This document shows, piece by piece, positions 1 to 11,133 of a stretch of 49,842 nt of DNA. Source of the DNA: Chromera velia (lineage: Eukaryota > Sar > Chromeraceae); contig JAHBMJ010004016.1 in NCBI GenBank assembly GCA_018398765.1, positions 34,933 to 84,774 of the forward strand, in the 5' to 3' direction. Every line of letters begins with the position of its first letter. Positions within the stretch are counted from its first letter, which is position 1. The notes beneath the pieces were generated by a model, which saw only the letters and a list, made by a program, of their open reading frames with translations, was not told the DNA's origin and searched no databases. The position numbers and the translations under genes were made by a program.

Positions 1-99
<99 letters not shown>

Positions 100-100
100 C
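1..100. repeat. (TC)n/(GT)n microsatellite, intron end
   Basis: A run of TC followed by GT dinucleotides with a few C interruptions fills the left edge. It ends about ten bases before the splice acceptor TGTGAGCAG at 109, so it is the 3' part of an intron of the E2 gene. The Cys-Val ORFs it creates are not coding. Confidence 0.9.
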
Positions 101-109
101 TGTGAGCAG

Positions 110-717
110 GTGGAGTCCTGCGTTGTCGATCGGTCAGACGCTCCTGTCGGTCGGGCAGCTTCTCGAGGAACCGAACCCGGGTGGGTGGGTTGGTGGGACA
201 GTTAGGGTGTCAGGCGGATGGATGGCTTTGGATGGCTGGGTGGGAATTCTTTCGGCGAGTGGTTGGGGGCGCACTGAGTGAATGCATTGTTGCGTGGTTC
301 AAAGAATGCACACACTTTCTCACTAGTTCACTGACCGTAGACTTAGTCAGTTGGCGTGACGCAGTCCTCTTTCCTTTCTGTCTCTGTGTCTGTTCTCCCC
401 ACACTCTTCGCGTGAACTCGACCGACCACACTCACTGCAACGACCGACGTCCTTCCTCTGTGTCCCGGCCGCGTCTCTCGTTTCCTTTTATCCAAATGAT
501 ATCTATATGTATACAGACAGACATGTTTCCTTGAAAAATTTCAGAAGCATTTGAATGTCGAATCCCCCCCTGTGTGTGTGTGCGTGAATTGCAACGATTG
601 CTGAAGGAAGCAGATCACCCTCTAAATCCAGACCTTGCCCAGCTGTACCGGACGGACAAGGCGACCTACGAGAAGAACGCGAGAGAGTGGACTCAAAAAT
701 ACGCAGCGGCTCAGTAG
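110..717 (+). CDS. Ubiquitin-conjugating enzyme E2, UBE2D/UBC4-like, last two exons
   Basis: E2 enzymes accept ubiquitin from E1 on an active-site cysteine and pass it to substrates with E3 ligases. Two exons are visible: 110-180 (after AG, donor GTGGGT) and 614-717 (after GCAG), joined in phase 1. The first encodes [20 protein letters not shown] followed by PNP. The second completes the Asp and continues [15 protein letters not shown] to [12 protein letters not shown] and a TAG stop at 715-717. This matches the UBE2D C-terminus ([38 protein letters not shown]). The UBC fold start and the catalytic Cys lie to the left of the window, so the gene is 5'-partial. The C-terminus is two residues longer than human UBE2D. 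The 433-nt intron ends in a short GT run near its acceptor. It could also be a UBE2E-type E2. Confidence 0.85.
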
Positions 718-1953
718 CAAGGGACGAGAGAAGAATGAACAACAGGGCGGGCAGGAAAGATAGGGGGGAAAGAAGGAAGGGAGGGACGGAGGTAGAGGGG
801 ACCCCCTTTTTGAGTGACGGCAGGAAGGAAGGAAGGAAGGAAGGTGGGGAGTGGGGTGTGTGTGTGAGGGAGAGAAGAAACGCCGAGGCAGTTTGGTGCG
901 TGTGTGTTTGAGGGGGGGGAGGGGGTGCATGGGTGGGTGGGGGTCTGTCTTGTCGGTGCATGTGAGAAAGGGGGAGAAAGCTGCTCCCTGAATTCTCCAA
1001 TGAATTCCTTTAACCTGCTTCTCTCCTCTTTTCTCTTCCTCGTGCCTTCCCTCAGTCTTGTTTCTTCTTTTTCGTTCGTCTTCTCTGCTCTCTGGTCTCC
1101 ACCACACATCTACCTGCCTGCCTTTCTGTCTGCGTCTACCTCCTTCTTTCTGGCCTTCTTCCTTTCATACATGTCTTCTTCTCAGTTGGCGCTCGGGGAA
1201 GCCTGGAAAGAGCTGAATGATGCAGAGAATTTGTTCATGTATCCAATGGCATGTGCATGTTTTGTGTGTCCCTTATTTTCTTTTTGGTCTTGTTGTGTTG
1301 TTTTGACATGACGTGAGATGAGGAGAGATGTTGGCTTTGGATGCATTTCTTCCTCCCCCCCCCCCCCCCCCCCCCCCCCCATCGCTCAATGCATGCCTGT
1401 TGAATTCCGGCTGACTCCCCCCAACCCTCCCTCCCTCCCCCCCCTTCTGGCTGACTGACCGAGATGAAGAACATCCTGGACTCTAGGTGTGATTGTTCAC
1501 GATCGAGTGCAGCCATCCTTTGCTGAATTCACTCTACTTGTCATGTCATGTCATACAGACCCTCCCTCCCTCCCTTCCGTTGCGGCATCCATGCGGAAGG
1601 AGGGAGGGAAAAAAGAAGGGAAGGGAAGGGGAGGGGAGGAGATGAACCCCCCGCGAGGGCATCCAAATCGACAAATCGATCCGGCCTGTCGATCCTGAGA
1701 TGTCTGTCGATCTTTTCTTTCTTTCTTTCTTTCTTTCGTTCTTTCGTTCTTTCTTTCTTTCTTTCGTTCTTCCTGTCTTTCTGTCTTTCTCTCTCTCTCT
1801 CCTCGTCTCGGTGGGTGTGAGAAGCTTCAACTCAATCAACTCAGCAGGATCGTGCACTCGACAAGCTAGATCACTCGAAGAAAACGACGAAACGCACTCC
1901 CTCAAAAGAGAATTTCGAAAAGGAGAAGGGAGGGAGGTGGGGAGGACTTTCGG

Positions 1954-1992
<39 letters not shown>

Positions 1993-2640
1993 GTGTGTGT
2001 ATGTGTGTGTGTGTGTGCGCGCGCGTGCGTGTGTGACACAACAGCTGCAGACGAAGAAAAGAAAAGCACAAGAAAAAAGGAAACCGGACATCGAGTGGAG
2101 CTTTGACTCGCACTCTCTTCTGGTCATTTTGGGGGTCTTGCAGAACAGGGGGAGGACAAGCGAAAGAAAGGAAGGCACAGAGAAAAGCGTCAGGAAGGAA
2201 AGAGGTGGACATACAGAGCCACGGTGGCGATGTTACAGGAGGCACACAGAGAAGGGCCGGGGGGGAACAGTTGATAATTCGAATAATCAGAAGCGTTGTT
2301 TGTTTCGATCTTTGCGGCAATGACTCGATCAGCGGCCGGCCGCCTGCATGCACTTGCTTGCTATTCAGGCTGGTCGGTCAGCCACATGTATTCTATTCTC
2401 TTCCTCTCCTCCTTGCACTCTGTTTTCTCGCTTTGCACCTCACTCGCATTCTGAAGGTGTTCGTGCGCGGGGAGGGGGGGGGAAGGCCGGGGTGGAGGGG
2501 CAGCCGTGTATAGAAATGCAACACTTAATTCCCGTGTGTGCCTTCGTTGATGTGCAGAGACGGGAAGGATGGATTTGTGGGGTTTGGAATGGACAGGGAG
2601 GCTCTCTCGATGAAGAGAAATGAAAAAGGGCGCGGGATTG
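718..2640. other. Intergenic, microsatellite-rich, no supported gene
   Basis: Downstream of the E2 stop lie (GGAA)n near 822-844, poly-C at 1356-1380, (TTTC)n at about 1713-1800 and (TC)n/(GT)n at 1957-2032. The long ORFs here are repeat translations. A short stretch at 1188-1225 that resembles part of an HMG box is treated under rejected items. Confidence 0.6.
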
Positions 2641-3400
2641 TATCCTCCGCAGTCTAAGACTGTTTGTTGACGGCCTTGAAACCGCGCTTGCGTGGTGCTA
2701 TTATTGATAATGTGATTATATGTGTGTCAACCATCTGCACTCCTACAAACACAGAGTCAAAAGCATCAGTTGCGTTGCATTGATTGCAAAGCCTATAAAG
2801 CTAGGTCTTAAGCTTGTTTGCTAAGAACTAGTTCGTTAATTCAACCTAGAATTCAACCTGCCTTACCTGTGTTGACTTGCCAAACGAAAGCTTATCATTT
2901 TATCTAGCATTTTATTTATGTATTTTTTCGTCGGAGGAGACCAGTTACAAAATTATTAATGCTAGCATTAATGTACTATTAATAAAAATAGTTAAATTAA
3001 GGCCTATAGATTGAGGCATTTAAAGCTGGAGAACTACCATTTAGGCCCTGGCTGAGGCTGGCTAACGATGGGGCATACCAGTGGCCTATAGGGGTGGTTT
3101 CAATATTATATAGAATATTATGACATTCATCTTATAATTTATCATCTCCTAACTTTGCACTCACCAACCCATCCATATCTATCATACATCCATGATCCAT
3201 CCATACCGTCGGTGGACCACACCTATCTACATGAATCCATATTTGACTATTGTTGAGTCGGATAATGTTGACTATTTTTGAAAGCCAATTAGCAACTGTA
3301 GCCTCTAGGACCATCTTGCAAAGCTAATGGTACTTCTAAACGCAAGCTAGAAACCAGTACACAACAGCAGTGACAGCACTCTTAATCATCTATGGGCTCT
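2641..3400. repeat. AT-rich island with dispersed-repeat fragment
   Basis: Base composition drops sharply to AT-rich and microsatellites vanish. At about 3020-3078 the sequence reads TTAGGCCCTGGC, then a few bases later AACGATGGGGCAT. A close relative of this block recurs at 47904-47950, in the 3' region of a LINE fragment. The island is therefore probably retrotransposon-derived 3' sequence in minus orientation. No ORF with recognisable similarity was seen. Confidence 0.5.
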
Positions 3401-3641
3401 CCATGCCTTCCCACGACCCTGCCTTATCCGCTAGGAAAGGCTGATCATCCCTCCTTCTACCCAAGTGCGGCCGCTTCCGCTGCCCCTCCCTCGACGCTCA
3501 CTCTTCGCACTTCCTCGCTGGTGCCTCGAAGGCACCCGCTGGCTGCTCTGTGGTGCGCTGTCTGCATTCTTGCTCTCATGTATGCGCACACCTGCCTGTA
3601 CGTCCTATCCCACTTAAGACTCACATGGTGCGCTACCTTCT

Positions 3642-6600
3642 TTAGGAACATCTCTCCGTCCACTTCAGCAGCTTCCCGTTTCTTTGGGCGGCTGCTCGCA
3701 GACGGGAAACGGCAGATATGAATTGAGTCTCTCTCTGCTCTCTGACTCCAAGCTCCTCCCCTTGAACTGTGTTCTGCGATTTCAAACTCAAGCTTCTAAG
3801 TTTCGGTAGTGATTGGGGGCTCAGAGCCTCGAGAAAGGCCGAAAGACCCTCAGTGCTGATTCGGTTATAATTGAGGTCGATTCTCTCCAGCTCTCTGCAC
3901 TCATGGGCAGAGAACACCTCCCCCAGCCTCCTCACCCTAGCATCGTCAAACCCGCAGCTAGAGAGGTCGAGATGTTTCAAGTGCGAGAGTTTGCCCCCAG
4001 ACGCCCCCCCCCCATTTGCGGCAAGAGAGGCAAGCGCCTCCTCGCTCAGACGTCCACAGGAAAGATTCAGACTGCGCACAAATGACGGCAGGCCGATCTC
4101 ACTCTCTCCGATTGCTCTGATCACTTCGTCTAGGTTGACGCCGGTTTGTCCGAGGGTGACGGCCATTTCTGTGAAACCAGGAGGCCACCCCCCCGCCCTC
4201 ACTGCCTCTCCCAGATCACCCACCCCCGTCTCGTCAAGGCTCAAAGAAAAACGCCCCAAGAACGTTAAAGAGGGAAGCTTGCCGGAGGCGAGAGCGACTG
4301 ACAAAGGACCCCCGACACAGACTGCACTCATTCCCGAAAGATTCAAAAACTTTAATTTCGATCGGCATCCCCCTTTCACTCTGCACAATCTCTCTCATGA
4401 AACGTTCCCATGAGTCTCTTCCAATATCTTCGTTTCGGCTCAGATTGAGGTAGGCGACACCGACAAGCCCCCCCTCCCTCACTGCATGACCCAACCCCCC
4501 GAGACCTTCGTCGGTCAGACGCGAGCTCGACAAATCAATGTCCGAAAGTTTAGGTAGCTTTCCAGACATCAAAGCTCCCCCCAATGATACCCCTCCTTCT
4601 CCTGCTCTTGTACAAGACAAACGAATTTTCTCCAAAAATGGCAAACCCTCCGCACTCTCCACCACTGACCCCATCAGGGCCTCCATCCCTTCAGAACCGA
4701 ACCATGCGGACTCGGGTAGTAACCCTCCCAGCTGTAGCACCCGGAGGCCGGATATATTCCCGACTCTGACTGCTTCAGCAAATCGGGTGATGTCTGCGTC
4801 TGTCAAGGGGGGACCCCACTTATGGAATTCAGAAAGCATGGGGAGTTTTGTGTGACTGAGGGAAGAGAACAACGCGGACTTTCCCTCCTCAATATTCTCC
4901 TCCTCCTCCCAGCCAGCGAAACCGATAGTGTTGATCCCCAGCTTTCGGACGCAGCAAAAATGCCCCCCTTCAATCGCCTCCCCGACCAACCTAAGCCTCT
5001 GGTTTGCATTCTCATTAAAACTCAGATGCAAGTCAAGCATCTCATACTTTCGCCCCTTATCCGCATTTTTCATCTCTTCAAGGAACGGCGTCACTTGATT
5101 GGGAGAGAGGCGGAGGCCTAGTGTGCGCATAGAGGGGTATCTGCACGCACCGAGTGCCCTCACTTCCTCTTCACACGAAGGGAATAAGCAGACACCCCGC
5201 ACACACAGGTCAGATGGGCACTCGGGAGCGCTCAGAGCGCCAAAGAATGCCTCCGAGAATTTCCTTTCGACTAGCCCTGTGCGCCAAGCATCATTGACTC
5301 TCAACTCCATCAGACGAGGGACCCCCCCTGCCCGAAGAGCCCCTCCCAAATCACACAGAAACCTACCCTCAAAACAATTCCCCCCCAAGTCCAGCACCTC
5401 CAAATTTGGGAGGTCCCTTCTTCCCATCGACTCTGTCAGAGGCTTCACCGCCTCATCTGTCAGCCTGCACTCTCGCACCAGAATCTCACGGAGAGACGGC
5501 AGAGAACTCATACACAGAACCGAAGAGAGCCCCTGCATTTCCTTCAGCCCCCCAATTTTGTTCCCGGAAAGATTCAAAGACTCCACTTTCATAGACTTCT
5601 CCCTCACAGCCTCGCACAATGTCTCCAGTCCCTCTTTCTCGAGGCCAGTCGCCTGGAGGTCAAGCACACGGAGGGAGGCAGCATTCCCCTCTTTGACCCC
5701 CTCTGCCACTGCTCGGATTCCCTCAGAGCCGAGAGGGTTGCCTGAAGGCAGCAAAGACGCATCGCACACTTAACAGATCACAAATAAAGAAAAAGAGATT
5801 GTCGACCCAGGACCATCGATCAGGCCAGATTGCGCAATGCAATGCAGGTCGCATGAGTATTTTGGATCATGGAGAAGAAACAAAATTCCATTTTATGCAT
5901 GCAGTGAAAGAAGTCGCTCCAGCCGATCCATCGACACCGTCGGAGAAGAGATGAAAGAGCAACAGATAGACAACGATAGAATTGCGAGAGGATCGAAGTT
6001 GAGTGACTGAGAGGAAACTTAGGCCCTTCGTGAACAAATCCTCTATCCAAAGATTGAAGTGAGAGCCGCAAAGAGAGCATGGGAGCATTTTCAACGGAAA
6101 ATCTAGGAACGTGCATGATGAATTCACTCGATCCATGAATGTCTCTGATTATCAATTTATGCTTGCCCTCATGTTTGTCCGGGTACCTGTACATTTGCCT
6201 GCTTACTCGCTTGTCTGCTCATTCCTCTGTTTTCTCATTTTTCCAGCTTCGTGAAAGCCTCTTCGATTCTTTTTTGAATTCGACGCCTCTCTCTTCCCGC
6301 GCCTCTATCTGGCTCTGTTATTGCCTCACGGACTCTTGAAAAGCACTTTCCACTCACAAATTTTCTCTCTCTCTCTCTCTCTCCCTCCCCCCCCCCTCCT
6401 TTTTTGTCCCACCCCACTGCATTTTGATGCTTTGCAGTCCATTCCATTCGTCCGCACATAAACACCCAAGAGGAGGCGGATCTCAACCTCTAACTGTCCC
6501 ACCGACCGCTCTCCCACCTAGGTCAAATTTTTCGCTTCATGACTTTGATGAATGAATGGACATGCATGTAACTGACTGACCCTTCAAGCAGAGGTGTTCC

Positions 6601-7867
6601 AAAGAAGGCAAAAGGAGCGGTAAGACCTGAGAGGCCTCCTCAGGTCCCACAGAGTTCTCTGCATGCAGATTCGATCCTTCGATCCTTCCATGGTTGTGTA
6701 TTGTTGATTCTGCGGAGAGAGACATGCACGTACACAGAAAGAAGGTGCAGATCGACACCGACATGCGCATGAACGAAACAGGCAACGAACGGAGTGCCTC
6801 CCTCATCCACGCAAACTGAAAGCTGATCCTTCTCATGGCGGAAGAGCAAAGCTCTCCCTCCCTCCCTTGTTCACCGCTTCAATCGTGCCCAACCCACCTG
6901 CAAATGTGATGCTCTTGAGTCGGGGGGCCTCCGTTTTCCCGTCTCTCCCAGCTGCCACTCGTTTCAAGAAATCAAGAAGAGGAAGGGCACGTCCCCTGAC
7001 GGCCCGAGAGTCTGCACACAGGGTCGGTTGGTCAAAAGTTTTGATCGATCATATGGGTGATTCTCTCTACCTACAGGCACTACAAAGCAAAAGAACACAT
7101 ACTCCTCTCATGAAAACTATGCGAATCACCATTCTGGGTGTTTAGGGACGCATCCACACAGCTGTGCGTGTGCGTGCGCATGCATAGTACAATTCCCCGG
7201 GCTGCTTTATTGGCAATGCCGAGGAGACGCTCCACGGACACAACCAGAAAGGAGGTCCGAACAAAACCTTGGCAAGGTGACAAGAACACAGAGCACAGAC
7301 AGACGGTGACGCAGCTGGGAAGAAAACAGAGACTCCCTCACCCTTACTCACCCAATTTGATCTCCTCAACGGTGGAAGGGAGGGCGTTCAAAAGGATATA
7401 GATTTCCTCTGGGGACAAGCCGCGCACGCCTGCAAAGAGAAACGAGAGGAGGGGGGAGGTGACTGGATGAAGGCAGCAAGAGAAGAAAAAGAAAATGAAT
7501 GGAGAACGAAGGGATGAATGAAATAGAAAAAAAATTCAGGGCAGTCTTGTCCTTCCGCTTCCGCCATGACCGAATTTGCAAAAATGTTCTCTGCACAGAC
7601 AGCCGGTCTCTTGCTTTGTCAGGACAGAGTAGACGTTTGTGCCAATTCATTAAAAAGTCGAAGGAGGGCGGTGCTGTATATGAACAGGCAGGCGCCCGTC
7701 AAGTCAGTTGTTGTGACGCGCTCGTCAATCCCCCCTTCCCCCAAAAATTAAGAGAAACGACAGACTCTTTCTTTCCGCCCGTCGCACGGAGCTACACTTG
7801 GCATCTCACCTGAGAGATCGAGACCGCGAGGAAATTCGAAGGGAATCTTCTTGTTTTCGTTTCGTTC
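3642..7867 (-). CDS. Leucine-rich-repeat protein (ribonuclease-inhibitor type), apparent frameshift
   Basis: This is a predicted scaffold or protein-binding LRR protein with no known partner. Exons in minus order are 7867-7810, 7429-7352, 7011-6898 and 5741-3642. All three introns are GT-AG and phase 1. The first exon encodes FPRGLDLSG, the second LSPEEIYILLNALPSTVEE, the third LPLLDFLKRVAAG. The large exon opens NPLGSEGIRAVAEG and carries roughly twenty LRR_RI-type repeats such as LRVLDLQATGLEKEGLETL and LKHLDLSSCGFDDARV. The reading frame shifts by one base in the C5/T3 run at 4369-4376. The repeat period continues without interruption across it, ending ...LKWTERCS at 3642. The shift is either a sequence error or a recent lesion; an intron is unlikely because leucine spacing is kept. 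Exon ends fall at repeat boundaries. The 5' end is unresolved: 7867 follows a CAG acceptor with phase 0, so at least one upstream exon is missing. The total is about 780 residues without it. Confidence 0.8.
4369..4376 (-). other. Frameshift site in LRR gene
   Basis: In the minus direction the AAAGGGGG run lies where the first LRR frame (MREIVQSE) must slip by one nucleotide to reach the second frame (GGCRSKLKFLNLSG). Removing one base restores the LRR consensus. The homopolymer context makes an assembly error as likely as a true mutation. Confidence 0.65.
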
Positions 7868-9816
7868 CTGCACACAGTGGGAGTGGAAGAATGAAGGAGA
7901 TTTATATCAGGGCCCTCTCACTCTCGTCTTTTGCTGGGTCGGTCGTATCGATTCTGAAAAAAATTCAACTGAGAGAAAGGCGTTGGAACAGATGGAGAGT
8001 GTGCCCATACCAAGAAGGGAGGTCCCGGTCCCAAGCGCTCAGTAGAAAGCCGTCTGTTTGCAAGGGCAATTCGGCTCAATTCCAATTTCGAGTGTATGCC
8101 CACGAAGAAACTGAATGACCGACTGAGTGACTGACTGACTAAGTCTTTGGTCTTCAGAAATGCACTCAGCCAGGCAAGCCCGAAGGATTCCCTCTGTGTC
8201 GCCAGGTCGGAGAGCGACTGCGAGACAGACAGACAGAGGGAACAGGAGGGGGGAAGGGGGGGAAGAACGACAGAGAGAGATTGTGAGTTCTCATGAAGGA
8301 GAAGGACAAGGAAGGAAAGGAGACAACGCGCCTGGGGACCACATAGGCTAATAAGAACGAGAGACAAGCGAGGAGAGAGCAGGCAACGTCCTGCGTCAAT
8401 TTGTGTAGCGGTACCTTCAGTCAAGTCTGGAGGAAAGAGAGATCGGGTTTTCGACAATCGCCCCCTTCACCCTTTCTGTGCGAAGACCTCGACACCGTAC
8501 AGTTTGACTCCCACCTCTCTCCTGTCACGCCTCACCCACCTTGACCTGCGGAAAAGCCGACAGAAAGAAAGAAGAGAAGCAGAGACCTCCAGAAGAGACT
8601 CCGCACGGTTGCAACAAAACTGCGCGGTCGGAGTGGACGGGAGGCCTCGACCGCTTTGACATTTTTTCTCCTGCAAAGAGAGGAAGAATTCAGGTAAGGG
8701 GGAGGGGGGCAGATTGCTATACAGACAGACAGACAGGCAAACAGAAAGGGGGGGAGGACGCAGCAAGCAACAAGTATGTACAAAAGTGGAATGGTTGTTA
8801 GGCAAACGTTCAGGTCATTTTCCGGCAAGGGAGGGAGGGAGGGCGGGAGAGACGGAGGGAGGAAGGCAGCAGGAAAGAATTCACGCACCCACAGGAGCAC
8901 AAACGTCGACACACACAGACGCGTGAATCCAGAGAGAGCATGACGGAGAGGGGGGGAGGAGGGAGACGGAAAGTCACATGTGTGCGGTAAAAGAGGGAGG
9001 AGGGCAGAGAGGGAGACTGACCCAGGAGGCAGGCGAAGAGACGACGAGACGGAGACGGAGGGTTTCTGTTTCCCCCCCCTACAGCCTAGCTCTCGAATCC
9101 CCTCCCTCCTCCCTTCCCGCATCCAAAGAGGACGTCACCCTCATCGCATCCTTCCCGCCCCTCACTTTCCCATTATTCGTTTTGATCAAGTGCTGAACGG
9201 TCAGGAGAGGAGAGGTCCCGAGAGGCAGATGTGCGTGCTCAAGATCGACTCCACGCACCTGCCCTTTCTGTTCTGCCCTCCGAGGGTCCTGCCCTCCGAC
9301 GTCCCTCTGCTTTGAGAAGAGAGGGGCAGAGCCTCCCCATGCAAACGGAATCAGAGCCCCTGTGCCGTCTCCTTTCTTCTCCTGTCGCTCACAGCTTCCC
9401 CCTTCATCCTCCGGGCCCTTGTCAGCGTTGATGGAGAAGCGTCTCCTCGCTTTACCTTTCTCTTCGGGTCCTGCGAGGCCCAACTTGCAGGTCCACGTCT
9501 CTCCATGCATCCATCCATCCCTCACACCTTCAAGACTACCTTCGCGCTCACCCCTCCAGCCCCCCTCCTTTCTCTGTCTATCTGTTCTCCAATCTACCTC
9601 CGTGCCCCATCCGCTCGGCAGGACACCCAGCCGACCCACAGGCGCAAGTTCGAAGCTCTCGAAAGCCGTCTCTGGCTCAGAGACGGCGTCCTTTTTGGAC
9701 ATTCTTTGATATTAATACATATAATAATCTGGCCCATTTGATGGTCAAGAGCAAGAGAATTCGCACCCTGATGCATGCAGGCGTGGAGTGAATGCGCGAG
9801 CTCCAGACACACGTAC
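7868..9816. other. Gene-poor stretch between LRR and kinase exons
   Basis: Mostly A/G-rich low-complexity DNA. Two minus-strand stretches could be exons of either neighbour. One spans about 8540-8475, with acceptor CCGCAG and product REVGVKLYGVEVFAQK. The other starts with ATG at 9702 and encodes MSKKDAVSEPETAFESFELA. Neither joins in phase to a confident exon, so they are left unassigned. Confidence 0.4.
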
Positions 9817-10874
9817 CTCCAGTTGCAAGAGCGGCTGTCTGGGCAGGGCGGGGCTGGGGGCGTTCCTCAGTCACCCGAACTGCCCGACCGGGTCCCCCTT
9901 GAGAGGGCGTTCCTGCACCCGCATCTGATTCAGCTCCTGCCCCTCCCCTTCCACCTCCTGGCGGAGCTTCGGAGCGTGGAGGATCCTGTGGGGGGGCAGC
10001 TGAACACGTGGGCACGAATCCAGCGGAAGTGCTCTGGTCAATGGAAACTGTTTCCTCTCCTCCTGCGGACTGCTGACCAGCCGCCTGCCGCGGGTGGCGA
10101 ACCAATGCTGCGCCATTTATCCCTTTCCCCTCTCCTCTAGTGCCCCCTGGTCCTCTGTCTAAAGCAGAAAGCGGAGCCACGACAAAGGGATGAGAGAGGA
10201 ACTCGGAGGAAGTCATCCTTTGAGTCGGATCGACGGTGAGCAGCCTGTGGAGAAGCTCTGAGACCCTGCAAGTAAGACGGAAAATCCAATCTCAGAGTCT
10301 CTCTTCCGAAATGAACATTCGCTGCTCTCTGTCCGACCTCGCAAAGGAATCTGAAAGCGAGTTGAAACACCCAACCCGCTCGTTGTTCTATCTTCTTGCC
10401 TCAGTCTCCCTCTTACGATTCGGTGATGGGATTGCTTGCCGGTCTTTGTCTTTAATTCAGAAGATCACTCAACGGTAACGCAGTCGAGGAGCTCACCGCA
10501 CACATACACGAATCCAATGCATATTGTTTGGTTTGCATGAAAAAAAAATCGACCCACTCTGGAGACAGGTGGTGGTTTGCAGGCAGCTCCACCCTTGAGA
10601 CGGCCTCGATGTTCTTCAGCAGCAGCGTCGGATTCGGACCATCGAAGGGGGGCCTTCCGAAGAGCATCTCGAAGAGAATGGCTCCGACAGACCTGCGTTG
10701 GGGGGGGAATAAACGGGGGAAAGCGACAGCAGAGACTTCACGAATATGAGACCACAGAGTGGGGAGAGACGGTCAGGCTTCACGGGAACAAAGCAGCCGA
10801 GCGGAGAAACACCAAGGGGAATGAGCAAGTGGTCCAGCCACTAATGAGATTAATTGATTGCGACACACACACAA

Positions 10875-10913
<39 letters not shown>

Positions 10914-11133
10914 AATCAAAGAGAAAGAAAGACTAAAAGAAAATGAGGCAAGGAAATCAATGCATGGGGAGGTGGTCGTGGACTCGAGAAGAGGTCAAGT
11001 ACACGGGACAGGTTTCATTCATTCATTCATTCATTCACAGAGAGAGAGAACAGGAATCTGACTCACCGTGCAAAAGAAAGCAGATCGAATGAGTGTGAGA
11101 AAAAGGCCCCGGCGTCCTCCTCGAACAGGGAAG
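9817..11133 (-). CDS. Ser/Thr protein kinase, C-lobe exons only
   Basis: The protein would phosphorylate Ser/Thr of unknown substrates. Minus-strand exons are 11133-11067 (tentative), 10692-10558 and 10265-9817. The middle exon encodes SVGAILFEMLFGRPPFDG, which is kinase subdomain IX (DxWSxGxxLxE) and X. It joins in phase 2 to VSELLHRLLTVDPTQRMTS then EFLSHPF, which is subdomain XI with its invariant Arg. The overall flavour resembles ULK/ATG1- or CAMK-like kinases, but the family cannot be fixed. The tentative upstream exon gives ESLFEEDAGAFFSHSFDL, fitting the post-APE region, but leaves a four-residue excess before SVG. After the kinase fold comes a Pro/Gly/Ala-rich, probably disordered tail up to a good donor (GTACGT) at 9816. 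N-lobe exons with the Gly loop, VAIK, HRD and DFG were not found, and the 3' end is open. Confidence 0.7.
10870..10914. repeat. (AG)n microsatellite
   Basis: AG repeats with a few interruptions within a kinase-gene intron, followed by (ATTC)n at 11016-11035. Confidence 0.8.

Noticed and set aside
1188..1240. Possible HMG-box exon (LALGEAWKELNDAEN)
   Set aside because: The 15-residue match to an HMG-box helix and a CAG acceptor are suggestive, but no partner exon or donor in phase was found; probably chance.
9775..10140. 121-codon plus ORF opposite the kinase tail
   Set aside because: It is the antisense of the last visible kinase exon, whose motifs are unambiguous.
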